From Methanohalophilus sp. (lineage in GTDB: Archaea > Halobacteriota > Methanosarcinia > Methanosarcinales > Methanosarcinaceae), in NCBI RefSeq assembly GCF_030156785.1, contig NZ_JASGLW010000006.1, positions 51,650 to 115,649 on the forward strand: DNA of 64,000 nucleotides, given 5' to 3'. A program made the position numbers and the translations under genes. The notes below the pieces were generated by a model. It was not told where the DNA came from. It was given only the letters and a program-made list of their open reading frames with translations, and searched no databases. Shown piece after piece: positions 56,077-64,000 of this stretch (within the stretch, counting starts at the first letter, position 1; every line of letters starts with the position of its first letter).

Positions 56077-57084
56077 TTGGATAAACTTATAGACATGGGC
56101 TTGTTGGTTTATCGGCAGAAAAATTCACGTGGTGGTTTTAAACCCCATATTGGACTAAGATTCCGATCACAGGAAGGCGATATACGTTCATTTGTTGTTG
56201 ACACAACCCGCAGTCCCCAGAAGTACTCCCAGCCCGATGCCTATCTGATTACCCATGCTCATTCTGATCATCACGGCAGTTCTGCCATGCGTTCCGATCG
56301 TGCTGCATGCACCGAGAAAACTGCCATGGCACTTGAGCTGCGACATGAAAGGGAATATAGGGGCAGTATTCTCTAGGAAAATGGTGAGGGTGAAATATCC
56401 AATGTTAAAATCAAAACCTATGCCACTGGGCATACTGAGGGCTCGGTTGCCTTTGGATGGGAAAACGAAAACGGAGTTCGCATTCTTGTTACGGGTGATG
56501 TGAAAGATGCTTCAAATCTCCCCAAATGTGATATACTCATAACCGAAGCTAATTACGGTGATCCAAGCGATCCGTTCTGTCATTTTGAAGATGATCTGGA
56601 ATCATTTGAAGATGTTCTTTTTTCAGAAGAAAGGGTTGCCTTTGGAGCATATTCTTTCGGGAAGGCACAAAGGGCGGTTCAATTAATTCGCCAGATGGGC
56701 TATGCGGATGCAATTTCTATGGAATCCACTTCTCTTGAACTGACACGTTCCCTGATGCCTGAGGCGGGTGAACTGGTTGGGATTGAAATGTCTAAAAAAG
56801 TAACTATAGTTCCTCCAAATCATCTTGGAAAGTTACCTTCTTCAATTTCAAAATACGTATTATCTGCAAGACAGGATCATCCTTTCCCCTCGGTATGTAT
56901 CAGCGATCATCTTGACGCTCACGGGCTTGTGAATATGGTTGAACAAATTGATCCGGAAGCTGTGGTAGTCTATCATCCAACAGGCCACAGACCATCACGT
57001 TTTGCTTCTCATCTTTGCTCACTTGGCTTTGAGGCTATATCCACAGAAAATGTACCGAATGTGTTGAGCCATGAATTTTTCTAA
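56077..57084 (+). CDS. MBL-fold protein (exonuclease-like) with an in-frame UAG at codon 100
   Basis: Reading from TTG 56077 gives 99 codons to a TAG at 56374-56376, and the same frame continues without shift to TAA 57082-57084, 335 residues in all. The metallo-beta-lactamase metal motif THAHSDHHGSSAM lies before the UAG; TYATGHTEGSVAFGWE, RILVTGDVKDASNL and LITEANYGDPSDPF, which supply the other metal ligands, lie after it. Neither half is a complete domain. In this archaeal family UAG can be read as pyrrolysine, so the product may be full length. A real nonsense mutation is the alternative. A GAGGG site precedes TTG. Confidence 0.8.
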
Positions 57085-57099
57085 AAAAGCGGACAATAA

Positions 57100-57111
57100 A
57101 TGTTTATATAG
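57100..57111 (+). promoter_or_regulatory. candidate TATA box for the EMC6-like gene
   Basis: The sequence tgtttatatagg lies 50-60 bp before the TTG start at 57162 and just after the upstream stop. It fits an archaeal TATA element. Confidence 0.45.
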
Positions 57112-57161
57112 GTTATGATGTCTAATCAACATCCATAATATTCACTAAGGAGAAAACCCCC

Positions 57162-57554
57162 TTGAAGAATAATCATACTAAGGAAAGCTCCAAAGCAGTG
57201 GAAGGGAAAGTCTCTTCTGCAAAATCGACAGACTCTGCTGTCAAAATAGCTATTAAGGAGATGACACCTGAAGAAAAACGAACTTTACAGATTCAGGCAA
57301 TTGTCAAAACCGCTATAGCTGCCTATGTGGGAGTTATAGCAGGGGTCATTGCTTATTTCCAGCTTGGTGCAGCTACTGAGACCAAGTGGTATGCCATGTT
57401 AACCATCATTGCCATACTGGCTTATTATGTACAGCGTTTGATCTTTCCAGCATTTAAGATCAACACTAAGGAATTCGGGCTTAAAGGCTGGTTTTATGTT
57501 GAATTTTTGGTAATTGACTTTTGTCTTGTGACATGGACTCTTCTGCTTAATTGA
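57162..57554 (+). CDS. EMC6-like membrane protein
   Basis: A 130-residue membrane protein with a Lys/Ser-rich N-terminus (1-40) and three helices: AIAAYVGVIAGVIAYFQLG, YAMLTIIAILAYYVQRLIFPAF and GWFYVEFLVIDFCLVTWTLLL. The arrangement resembles archaeal EMC6-type proteins, the small subunit related to membrane-protein insertion factors. TTG 57162 is the start, with AAGGAG 9 bp upstream. It lies 32 bp before the ABCE1 gene. The family call is based on topology and resemblance. Confidence 0.65.
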   Translation: MKNNHTKESSKAVEGKVSSAKSTDSAVKIAIKEMTPEEKRTLQIQAIVKTAIAAYVGVIAGVIAYFQLGAATETKWYAMLTIIAILAYYVQRLIFPAFKINTKEFGLKGWFYVEFLVIDFCLVTWTLLLN

Positions 57555-57586
57555 TGAAAGTGTCCTAATGGTCTAAAGGGATTAGC

Positions 57587-59356
57587 ATGCGAATTGCAAT
57601 ATTAAACAGGGATAGGTGTCAGCCCCGCAGATGTAGTCATGAGTGTGAGAAATATTGTCCCCGGGTGAGATCCGGTGATGAGACTATTGTTTTTGGTGAT
57701 GACGGGAAACCTATCATTTCTGAGGAAATGTGTGTGGGCTGTGGCATATGTGTAAACAAATGTCCATTTGATGCTATAATGATTATTGGATTGCCGGAGG
57801 AGCTTCATAAGCCGACCCACCGTTACGGGAAAAATGGTTTTGCTCTCTATGGGCTTCCAACTCCCGAGGCAGGAAGGGTATCGGGGATACTTGGTCCAAA
57901 CGGTATAGGAAAAAGTACCTGTGTCCAGATTCTTTCCGGCAATCTGATTCCTAACTTCGGCGAAGGGAATACCGATTGGGATGTAGTGCTGGAACACTAT
58001 GCAGGCACTTCCATGTATGATTATTTCAAACAGGTTGCAGATGGTGCTGTGCGATTATCCCAGAAACCGCAGTATGTGGACATGATTCCAAAGGCATTTA
58101 AGGGTAAAACCCGTGATCTTCTTGCAGGTGTGGACGATTCAGGCAAGCTTGACGATCTTATAGAAAGACTTTCATTGTCCCATATAATTGATCGTAACAT
58201 TGGTGATCTCAGTGGTGGGGAGTTGCAGCGTGTTGCCATTGCAGCATGCGCTGCCAAAGATGCAGATTTCTACTTTTTTGATGAAATAAGCCCTTACCTT
58301 GATATACACCAGAGGATCAAGGTTTCACAGCTTATTCAGGAGATTGCTCAGGATAAGGCTGTACTTGTTGTTGAACATGATCTTGCGATTCTTGATATGC
58401 TTTCCGATGTGGTACATATTGCATACGGTGTACCCACAGGGTATGGTGTGATTACCCATCCCAAGGGTGTAAGGATTGCAATTAACCAATACCTTAAGGG
58501 TTATTTACCCGAAGAAAACATACGTGTGAGACCGGATGCAATCACTTTTGAGGTGCATCCACCAAGATCGGAAACCGATGTTGCAACCCTTGTGGAATAT
58601 GACAGTTTCACAAAAAAGTATGAAGGTGGTTTTTCCATGAAGGTGGATGCGGGTTCCCTTAAGGAGGGAGAGGTTCTCGGCATCGTGGGACCCAATGGAA
58701 TCGGTAAGTCCACATTTGTGAAAGTGCTTGCAGGTATTGAAGAACCTGATGAAGGTGAAATGAATCTGGATATTGAGATATCCTATAAACCACAGTACAT
58801 ACAAGCAGATCAGCCAATTCCTGTAAACTTTTTCCTGAGAAGCATATCCAAGAAATTTGATTCAAGCTATTACCAGTCTGAAATTGCAGCTCCGCTAAAT
58901 CTTGAGAACCTTTATGACAGGCTTCTTACCGATCTCAGTGGTGGTGAGTTGCAGAGGGTAGCTATAGCAGCTTGTCTTTCCCGCGATGCAGATATGTATA
59001 TTCTTGACGAACCCAGTGCCCACCTTGATGTCGAGCAGCGCGCTCTTGCAACTAAGACTATTAAGAGGTTTGCGGAAAATAGCAAGAAGACCGCAATGGT
59101 AGTTGACCACGACATCTACATGATTGACATGCTGAGCGAGAGGCTCATTGTATTTGAAGGAGAACCTGCAGTTTATGGTTTTGCCCATTCCCCCACAGGT
59201 ATGCAGGAAGGTATGAACAAATTCCTTGCCAACCTTGACATTACATTCAGAAGAGATGAGGATACACGCAGGCCACGGGTCAATAAGAAGGGTTCAAATC
59301 TTGACCGCAAGCAGAAGGCAAAGGGTGAGTATTATTACTACAATATTGGCGAGTAA
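57587..59356 (+). CDS. ribosome recycling ATPase ABCE1 (RNase L inhibitor)
   Basis: A 589-residue protein that splits ribosomes after termination. The N-terminal Fe-S domain has cysteines in RCQPRRCSHECEKYCP and MCVGCGICVNKCPFDAI. Two ABC domains follow, each with a Walker A (GPNGIGKST at about 105 and at about 370), the LSGGELQRVAIAACAA and LSGGELQRVAIAACLS signatures, and Walker B with Glu (FYFFDEISPYLD, MYILDEPSAHLD). A short charged tail ends it. Length and motifs are complete. Confidence 0.96.
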   Translation: MRIAILNRDRCQPRRCSHECEKYCPRVRSGDETIVFGDDGKPIISEEMCVGCGICVNKCPFDAIMIIGLPEELHKPTHRYGKNGFALYGLPTPEAGRVSGILGPNGIGKSTCVQILSGNLIPNFGEGNTDWDVVLEHYAGTSMYDYFKQVADGAVRLSQKPQYVDMIPKAFKGKTRDLLAGVDDSGKLDDLIERLSLSHIIDRNIGDLSGGELQRVAIAACAAKDADFYFFDEISPYLDIHQRIKVSQLIQEIAQDKAVLVVEHDLAILDMLSDVVHIAYGVPTGYGVITHPKGVRIAINQYLKGYLPEENIRVRPDAITFEVHPPRSETDVATLVEYDSFTKKYEGGFSMKVDAGSLKEGEVLGIVGPNGIGKSTFVKVLAGIEEPDEGEMNLDIEISYKPQYIQADQPIPVNFFLRSISKKFDSSYYQSEIAAPLNLENLYDRLLTDLSGGELQRVAIAACLSRDADMYILDEPSAHLDVEQRALATKTIKRFAENSKKTAMVVDHDIYMIDMLSERLIVFEGEPAVYGFAHSPTGMQEGMNKFLANLDITFRRDEDTRRPRVNKKGSNLDRKQKAKGEYYYYNIGE

Positions 59357-59589
59357 TATCTTGACATATTCTCACAATGATGCTTTTGTTTGGGATGTTC
59401 TTTAGTAATCACATACATCCATTAGGTCATTAGCCGTGTTTTCTATCCACATACCACGATGGGAAATTACTGTACTCAATAATCCCGGTAGGAGTAAATC
59501 ATACAATAAACAGAACATGGCAGTTGTTTATGAGATGCCCGTTGTAGAAGGAGGGACTGTTCATGGGCAAAAAAGCTGCAATTCCCAGT

Positions 59590-59650
59590 ATTTTTCCATT
59601 AAATCAGATATTTAGTGGAAGTTCCAGATTTTTAATCTGTAACACAGATC
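59590..59650. repeat. palindromic remnant related to the IS5-type elements
   Basis: The sequence ccattaaatcagatatttagtgg followed by gttccagatttttaatctgtaac repeats, with point changes, the palindrome pair found in the elements at 756 and 31870. It lacks recognisable terminal repeats and any transposase code. It lies in the 600-bp gap between ABCE1 and cbiM, where I also see a weak IS605-like hairpin (59767-59791) and the cbiM leader, and otherwise nothing. Confidence 0.45.
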
Positions 59651-59934
59651 ATTGTTTCTAACAGGTTTTTGATCTATGTAATTTCTCTTTTTATTGCTAT
59701 GTAAATACTGCGTAGCAATAACATGATCAGTATCATTGGGCGCAGTTACAAAGAGTTTTTCATCCCCCTTACGGGATAGAGCGGGCTTAATTCAGTTCTG
59801 TGTATTCAGAAATTTTAAGGGCAAATACATACAAGATTTTAATCGACATTAACGAAATAACATTTCTTTTTGTGCAAATCTTCGATAACTATTTATTAAA
59901 AGAATATATTTTAGTATTACTGATTAGTAGAAAC

Positions 59935-59972
59935 TTAACACTAATAATAACAAAAACTAAAATAGGTGTTAA
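59935..59972. promoter_or_regulatory. inverted repeat upstream of cbiM
   Basis: TTAACAC (59935-59941) and GTGTTAA (59966-59972) form a 7-bp inverted repeat immediately before the GGAGG site of cbiM. Its position suits an operator for a metal-responsive regulator such as NikR, but nothing more than symmetry supports that. Confidence 0.35.
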
Positions 59973-59983
59973 ATGGAGGAACT

Positions 59984-60637
59984 ATGCACATACCAGATTC
60001 ATTTATGCCACTCAGTCAGGCACTTATTTACTGGGCTATCGCTATACCTTTCATAATTATGTCGTTGCGATGGGCAAGAAAAGAAATGGATGATATGAAA
60101 AATCCTATTCTTGCAGCCCTTGCTGCGGGGATATTTGCAATTCAGGCTCTGAACATTCCTATTGGGATGGGCACCAGCGGTCACATGGTTGGTGCAACGC
60201 TTGTAGCTATCGTATTGGGAAGCCCGTGGGCAGGATTACTCGTACTGACTCTTGTCCTGATTGTCCAGGGATTCGTGTTTGGGGATGGCGGAGTTACCGT
60301 AATGGGCGCAAACATCATCAACATGGGATTGATTTCCGGGTTTGTCGGTTATTATACATTTGTAGGTCTGAAGAAACGTGTAAGCATGAGCATTGCTGCT
60401 TTTGTTGGTGCGTGGCTTGGCCTTTTTGTTTCATCACTGGCAACGGCGGTTGAATTATGGCTTGCGGGCACATTCCCTCTTGTACCGGGGTTAATGGCAA
60501 TGGGTACCTTCCATTTCATCATAGGTATTGTAGGAGAGGGATTGATAACAACCATTGCACTTTCAGCAATTGCAAGATCCAGGCCGGATTTGTTGTCGGA
60601 TATAGTTAAAGACATCCATGGGGGAGCGGAAGCATGA
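59984..60637 (+). CDS. cbiM: cobalt/nickel ECF transporter substrate-binding component CbiM
   Basis: A 217-residue membrane protein starting at ATG 59984, with GGAGG 5 bp upstream. The N-terminus MHIPD, used for metal binding in this family, is exact only with this start. Helices follow, with NIPIGMGTSGHMVGATLVAIVLGSPWAGLL, GDGGVTVMGANIINMGLISGFVGYY and a C-terminal PGLMAMGTFHFIIGIVGEGLITTIALSAIA. It captures Co2+ or Ni2+ for the cbiMNQO complex. The cbiN-like gene overlaps its stop. Confidence 0.93.
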   Translation: MHIPDSFMPLSQALIYWAIAIPFIIMSLRWARKEMDDMKNPILAALAAGIFAIQALNIPIGMGTSGHMVGATLVAIVLGSPWAGLLVLTLVLIVQGFVFGDGGVTVMGANIINMGLISGFVGYYTFVGLKKRVSMSIAAFVGAWLGLFVSSLATAVELWLAGTFPLVPGLMAMGTFHFIIGIVGEGLITTIALSAIARSRPDLLSDIVKDIHGGAEA

Positions 60638-60927
60638 ACCCGAACATGAAGTTCCTTTTAGTTGGCCTTGCAATTGCCATTGTCATCTCGGTTGCAGCGC
60701 CTTTTCTTGCATCCCCTGACCCGGATGGGTTGGAAAGTGCAGCAGGAAATATAATTGAAGAATCTGAATTCGCAGAACTTGAAGAATCAGAACCTGCCGT
60801 TCAGTCTCCAATGCCAGACTATTCAATTGAAGGAATGGGTAAATCCGGGGAAATATTGGCTATAACAATAGGCAGTATTGCAATGCTTCTGATTGCATAT
60901 GGTATCGGGAAAGCTGCAAAGATATAA
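60634..60927 (+). CDS. PDGLE-domain protein (CbiN/NikN-like)
   Basis: A 97-residue protein with helices at 7-26 and at 72-92 joined by an acidic extracytoplasmic stretch that has the PDPDGLESAAGN motif (about 28-40). It is the auxiliary membrane component that works with CbiM-type proteins. ATG 60634 overlaps the cbiM stop (ATGA). The gene ends 24 bp before the convergent cbiQ gene. Confidence 0.88.
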   Translation: MNPNMKFLLVGLAIAIVISVAAPFLASPDPDGLESAAGNIIEESEFAELEESEPAVQSPMPDYSIEGMGKSGEILAITIGSIAMLLIAYGIGKAAKI

Positions 60928-60951
60928 TGTTTCAGCTTTCCAATTACTTTT

Positions 60952-61758
60952 TTATACATATAACTGGATTACAATAAGCAAACCGGCAGTAATCGTCAGA
61001 AAAGTAAAATCTTGAAAACGCAGTTTTTCTTTATGCAGGTACACACCATCTTCCTTGTATCCACGGCATAGCATACTGATGTACGTCCTTTCTCCCTGTT
61101 CGTAGGAGCGAATAAAAAGTGAACTTATGGTATATGCAACCTGTCGGAGAATCCATTTTCTTGGTACTTTTTTGTTCCATATATAAAACAACCTGACTTT
61201 TTGTGCAGTACGAATTCTTTTGAGAAATACCCAGAAAAGAAACAGGTATCTTACCATCATAGTAAGCAGTAGTGTAAACTCGGCAGGAATTCCCAGTCTT
61301 CTGGCTGCTGCAACCATCTCATTCATTCGTGTGGTCGATGACAAAAGAATGATTGCGGACACACATACTAGAAACTTCGCAAACAACAACCCGCCAAAAA
61401 AAAGTCCTTCATAAGTGACAGCAAGTCCAAATGGCAGATCTATAGGATAATAGGTAGCCTTATCTAAAAATGAATGTCTTACAAAAGGCTGGAGAGCAAC
61501 GATACTTGTTCCAAATGGCAGAGCAACAAGTAGTCGTAAAAGGACATAAATAGGATTCAATCGGGCGATTGCCATCAGAATGATTAGATATAATTCCAGT
61601 GCTCCCAGTTTATAAAGATTGGTATATTCAAGAGGTGACAACCATACGCTGTAAACTATGATGGCTATCACCATTATGAGCTTTACACGTCCATCCAGAT
61701 CGTGGATTGGTGTTTGTTTATATGCCTGTCTTTCTATGTCAGTGAGAGTAATATCCAT
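60952..61758 (-). CDS. cbiQ: ECF transporter transmembrane protein CbiQ
   Basis: A 268-residue membrane component with TPIHDLDGRVKLIMVIAIIVYSVW at the start, five or more helices, and the coupling-type motifs AARRLGIPAEFTLLLTMMVRYLFLFWV and ERTYISMLCRGYKED (the Ala-Arg-Gly and Ser-Arg-Gly-type loops that touch CbiO). It couples ATP hydrolysis to metal uptake. Gene order cbiO-cbiQ on the minus strand, convergent with cbiM and the PDGLE gene. Confidence 0.93.
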   Translation of the reverse strand: MDITLTDIERQAYKQTPIHDLDGRVKLIMVIAIIVYSVWLSPLEYTNLYKLGALELYLIILMAIARLNPIYVLLRLLVALPFGTSIVALQPFVRHSFLDKATYYPIDLPFGLAVTYEGLFFGGLLFAKFLVCVSAIILLSSTTRMNEMVAAARRLGIPAEFTLLLTMMVRYLFLFWVFLKRIRTAQKVRLFYIWNKKVPRKWILRQVAYTISSLFIRSYEQGERTYISMLCRGYKEDGVYLHKEKLRFQDFTFLTITAGLLIVIQLYV

Positions 61759-61770
61759 AAAAGCAGTCCT

Positions 61771-62613
61771 TCATTTCCTTATTACTCTTAGCAGTTCGTC
61801 TCTTGCTTCATGGGGGGTGGACTGAATTTTTATATCGACTCCTTTTTCCTGCAGCAGTTTGAAAACCTCTGCGACCCTTGGCATCCTAAGGTTTGATTTT
61901 CTTAGAAGCTCCTCGTCACCGAAAATCTTCATTGGCACGTCATCGGCTTCGATTTTACCTTCGTGGAGTACAATTACCCTGTTTGCAAATGGGGGTACAA
62001 TGTCAATCTCATGGGTGGACAGTATTACGGTAATGTTGAGTTCCCGATTCATCCTGTCAATTATATCAAGCACTTTCTCCGCGTTTACGGGGTCCAATCC
62101 AGCGGTTGGTTCGTCAAGTACCACTACTTCAGGTTGGATTGCAAGAATGCCCGCGATAGCAACCATTTTTTTCTGACCGCCACTGAGGTGATGAGGAGCT
62201 CTTTTTTCAAGTCCTGTAAGGTTAACTATTTCAAGGGCATTTTTGACCCTTTCTTCAACTTCCCCGATTGGCAATCCCATATTCATCGGACCGAAAGCCA
62301 CATCTTCCTCTACGCTGGGTGCGATAATCTGATCATCAGGGTCCTGGAAAACAATTCCTACTGTGTGCCGGACGTCCAGTATATTATCTTTTTTGATTGG
62401 AAGCCCTTTTACATACACGCTTCCTGCAATGGGTTTAAGTATCCCATTAAGGTGCTTGAAAAGGGTTGATTTTCCTGCACCGTTTGCTCCGAGAACTGCA
62501 ATTTTTTCTCCCGGATATACTTTAAAATTAACTCTATCAAGAGCGTTTTTATCACTGTGGGAATACCGAAAAGAAAGGTTTTTGGCTTCGATCACAGGAA
62601 TTGGTTGATCCAT
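61771..62613 (-). CDS. cbiO: ECF transporter ATP-binding protein CbiO
   Basis: A 280-residue ABC ATPase: Walker A GANGAGKST, Q-loop VFQDPDDQIIAPSVEEDVAFGPMNMGLP, signature HLSGGQKKMVAIAGILAIQPEVVVLDEPTAGLDP with Walker B, and the switch histidine in ILSTHEIDIVP. The C-terminus holds the extra helical tail typical of cobalt/nickel ATPases. It lies 12 bp before cbiQ on the minus strand. Confidence 0.94.
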   Translation of the reverse strand: MDQPIPVIEAKNLSFRYSHSDKNALDRVNFKVYPGEKIAVLGANGAGKSTLFKHLNGILKPIAGSVYVKGLPIKKDNILDVRHTVGIVFQDPDDQIIAPSVEEDVAFGPMNMGLPIGEVEERVKNALEIVNLTGLEKRAPHHLSGGQKKMVAIAGILAIQPEVVVLDEPTAGLDPVNAEKVLDIIDRMNRELNITVILSTHEIDIVPPFANRVIVLHEGKIEADDVPMKIFGDEELLRKSNLRMPRVAEVFKLLQEKGVDIKIQSTPHEARDELLRVIRK

Positions 62614-62772
62614 GCACCAGGATTCTTACACATTAGATATATATGTTATCATTTGTGAAATGTACGGAAATACGTAACACTATTGTATTGCATCAAATGT
62701 TGCACGTAATCTGATTGGCAGAAGCATCCTTCCAGCAATATTTAAGATATAGGTACTTCATTATCCATTATC

Positions 62773-63594
62773 ATGCTCACAAAAAGAATAATCCCGTGTC
62801 TTGATGTTACCCTTGATGAGGAAGGCGGGACTGTGGTCAAAGGCGTGGAATTTGTTGATCTGAAAAAAGCTGGTGATCCTGTGGAACTTGCGAAAAAGTA
62901 CAATGAACAGGGTGCCGATGAACTTGTATTTCTTGACATAACCGCGTCCCATGAAGGCAGAGATACCATGATCGATGTTATTGAACGAACTGCTAATGAG
63001 GTTTTTATTCCCCTGACAGTGGGTGGAGGTATTAGCTCTGTGGAGCGTATTCGTGAAATTCTAAGGGCTGGAGCGGATAAAGTTTCAATAAACACAGCTG
63101 CAATAAAAAACCCGGAACTTGTGCGGGAAGCTTCTTCTATATTCGGTTCACAATGCATTGTTGTTGCTATTGACTGCAAGCGGAATAATGATGTTGAAGA
63201 CAACCCTGATAAAACCATACTTACTCTCGAGGACGGGACAAAAGCATGGTATGAAGTGGTGATTTACGGAGGACGCAAGCCTACTGGCATTGATGCTGTT
63301 CAGTGGGCAAAGAAGGTAGAAGAACTTGGTGCAGGTGAGATTTTACTTACCAGCATGGACAGAGACGGGACCCGCGATGGTTTTGATGTTCCTATCACCC
63401 GCAAGCTTTCCGAGGAACTTGAAATCCCGATTATTGCATCAGGCGGCGTGGGATCTCCCGAGCACATGTATAAGGGCTTTGTGGATGCAAAGGCTGATGC
63501 AGGGCTGGCTGCAAGCATTTTCCACTTCGGGGAGTATACTGTAGGTGACGTGAAGAAATACCTCCGCAGCCGTGACATACCGGTACGTGACTAA
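62773..63594 (+). CDS. hisF: imidazole glycerol phosphate synthase cyclase subunit
   Basis: A 273-residue TIM barrel that makes IGP and AICAR with HisH-supplied ammonia. The catalytic aspartates lie in [25 protein letters not shown] and [16 protein letters not shown]; the phosphate-binding loops are [18 protein letters not shown] and [17 protein letters not shown]. Length is complete. It starts at ATG 62773. The next gene follows 10 bp after its stop. Confidence 0.95.
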   Translation: MLTKRIIPCLDVTLDEEGGTVVKGVEFVDLKKAGDPVELAKKYNEQGADELVFLDITASHEGRDTMIDVIERTANEVFIPLTVGGGISSVERIREILRAGADKVSINTAAIKNPELVREASSIFGSQCIVVAIDCKRNNDVEDNPDKTILTLEDGTKAWYEVVIYGGRKPTGIDAVQWAKKVEELGAGEILLTSMDRDGTRDGFDVPITRKLSEELEIPIIASGGVGSPEHMYKGFVDAKADAGLAASIFHFGEYTVGDVKKYLRSRDIPVRD

Positions 63595-63604
63595 AGGTGA
63601 TTTA

Positions 63605-63892
63605 ATGGAAATCTCCGAATTCCAGCAGCTTATGAGAGACCTGTATGTCGAGAACGACAAACGCAGGGGTCCGACCGCTACAACCCTTTGGCTGGTGGAG
63701 GAAGTCGGGGAACTTGCGGAAGCCATACGGCGGGATGACAGGGAAAACATAAGGGAAGAGCTGGCGGATTGTTTTGCCTGGATAGGGGCACTTGCCAATC
63801 TTTATGACATTGATCTTGAAGAAGTATTTTGTGAAAAGTATCCCGATTCCTGTCCGTCATGCGGCAGAAAACCTTGCATTTGTACTGATTAA
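63605..63892 (+). CDS. MazG-type nucleotide pyrophosphohydrolase
   Basis: A 95-residue MazG/HisE-fold protein starting at ATG 63605 behind GGTGATTT; a GTG/ATG at 63572 overlaps hisF and is less likely. The Mg2+ motif is WLVEEVGELAEAI followed by IREELADCFAWIGALANLYDID. A cysteine tail (CPSCGRKPCIC) may bind zinc. It probably hydrolyses nucleoside or dNTP pyrophosphates; its position after hisF could mean a phosphoribosyl-ATP pyrophosphatase role, but that is not proven. Confidence 0.85.
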   Translation: MEISEFQQLMRDLYVENDKRRGPTATTLWLVEEVGELAEAIRRDDRENIREELADCFAWIGALANLYDIDLEEVFCEKYPDSCPSCGRKPCICTD

Positions 63893-63979
63893 AACAAACA
63901 GTAGAGATTTCTGATTAACTCCTCTTCTCACCCAAACTAAACAACAATATTTATATCTAATCAAGATAAATTTAGTTAT

Positions 63980-64000
63980 ATGAGTACTTTCATTAATTTC
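63980..64000 (+). CDS. start of a gene running off the right edge
   Basis: ATG at 63980 opens seven codons (MSTFINF) before the window ends. A TATA-like stretch (aatatttatatctaatc) lies at 63943-63963. Nothing can be said about the product. Confidence 0.35.

Noticed and set aside
59767..59791. Hairpin-like sequence with tccccctt and gggata in the cbiM leader
   Set aside because: It resembles the IS605-type hairpin only in part. Noted in the 59590 entry but not counted as a further copy.
1..64000. CRISPR arrays, tRNA or rRNA genes
   Set aside because: No regularly spaced repeats and no cloverleaf or rRNA-like sequence were seen in the gaps. A tRNAscan or Infernal search could still find a short RNA that I missed.

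Overview
The window comes from a methanogenic archaeon of the Methanosarcinaceae; the base composition and mildly acidic proteins would suit Methanohalophilus, Methanolobus or Methanococcoides, but the genus is not settled here. The basis is the gene content: methanopterin synthesis (beta-RFAP synthase), F420 (CofE), coenzyme B type genes (HacB/AksF), archaeal AglB, Nop5/fibrillarin, ABCE1, XPD helicase and an EMC6-like protein, together with A/T-rich TATA-like promoters, ATG/GTG/TTG starts with GGAGG/GGTG sites, and two conserved genes with in-frame UAG, the codon this family can decode as pyrrolysine.

Positions 1-18.2 kb and 28.7-39.1 kb form a surface-glycan and N-glycosylation locus. It holds ManC, Gmd and a broken Fcl (GDP-mannose to GDP-fucose), two GalU paralogues, three Wzx-type flippases (one frameshifted), about nine glycosyltransferases, FkbM-type methyltransferases, an asparagine-synthase-like protein coupled to a CapA-like protein, and AglB, the oligosaccharyltransferase that would transfer the lipid-linked glycan to protein. 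Several of these genes are duplicated and several carry single-base frameshifts at short homopolymers.

Positions 18.9-31 kb are a recombination scar zone. It contains 3' fragments of wecC (two copies), a decayed wecB, two copies of a DUF234 ATPase tail, a PemK/MazF-like tail joined to truncated fcl, a decayed TspO-like gene, a remnant of a membrane-hydrolase gene, a truncated IS605-type TnpB, and several solitary IS605-type end hairpins. Some intact small genes sit among them (DUF2283, DUF1828, a DUF6978-like protein, UPF0175, DUF4870 and a lipoprotein).

Positions 39.1-64 kb are orderly core genome: hacB-unknown-aksF, UMP kinase, aspartate-semialdehyde dehydrogenase, ferredoxin, pilin, XPD helicase, YtfJ/DUF2953, the coupled mptG-nop5-flpA operon, DUF2769/rhodanese, a methyltransferase, MetF-thiC-cofE, thioredoxin, an MBL-fold protein read through a UAG codon, the EMC6-like protein, ABCE1, a cobalt/nickel ECF transporter (cbiM-PDGLE facing cbiO-cbiQ), hisF and MazG. 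Most of these genes are tightly packed and often overlap by ATGA.

The observations I rate highest are the two in-frame UAG genes, the unknown gene coupled between hacB and aksF, the three-gene DUF2283/DUF1828/DUF6978 block between solitary IS605-type hairpins, and the TnpB remnant whose end would place an omega-RNA guide in the UPF0175 gene.
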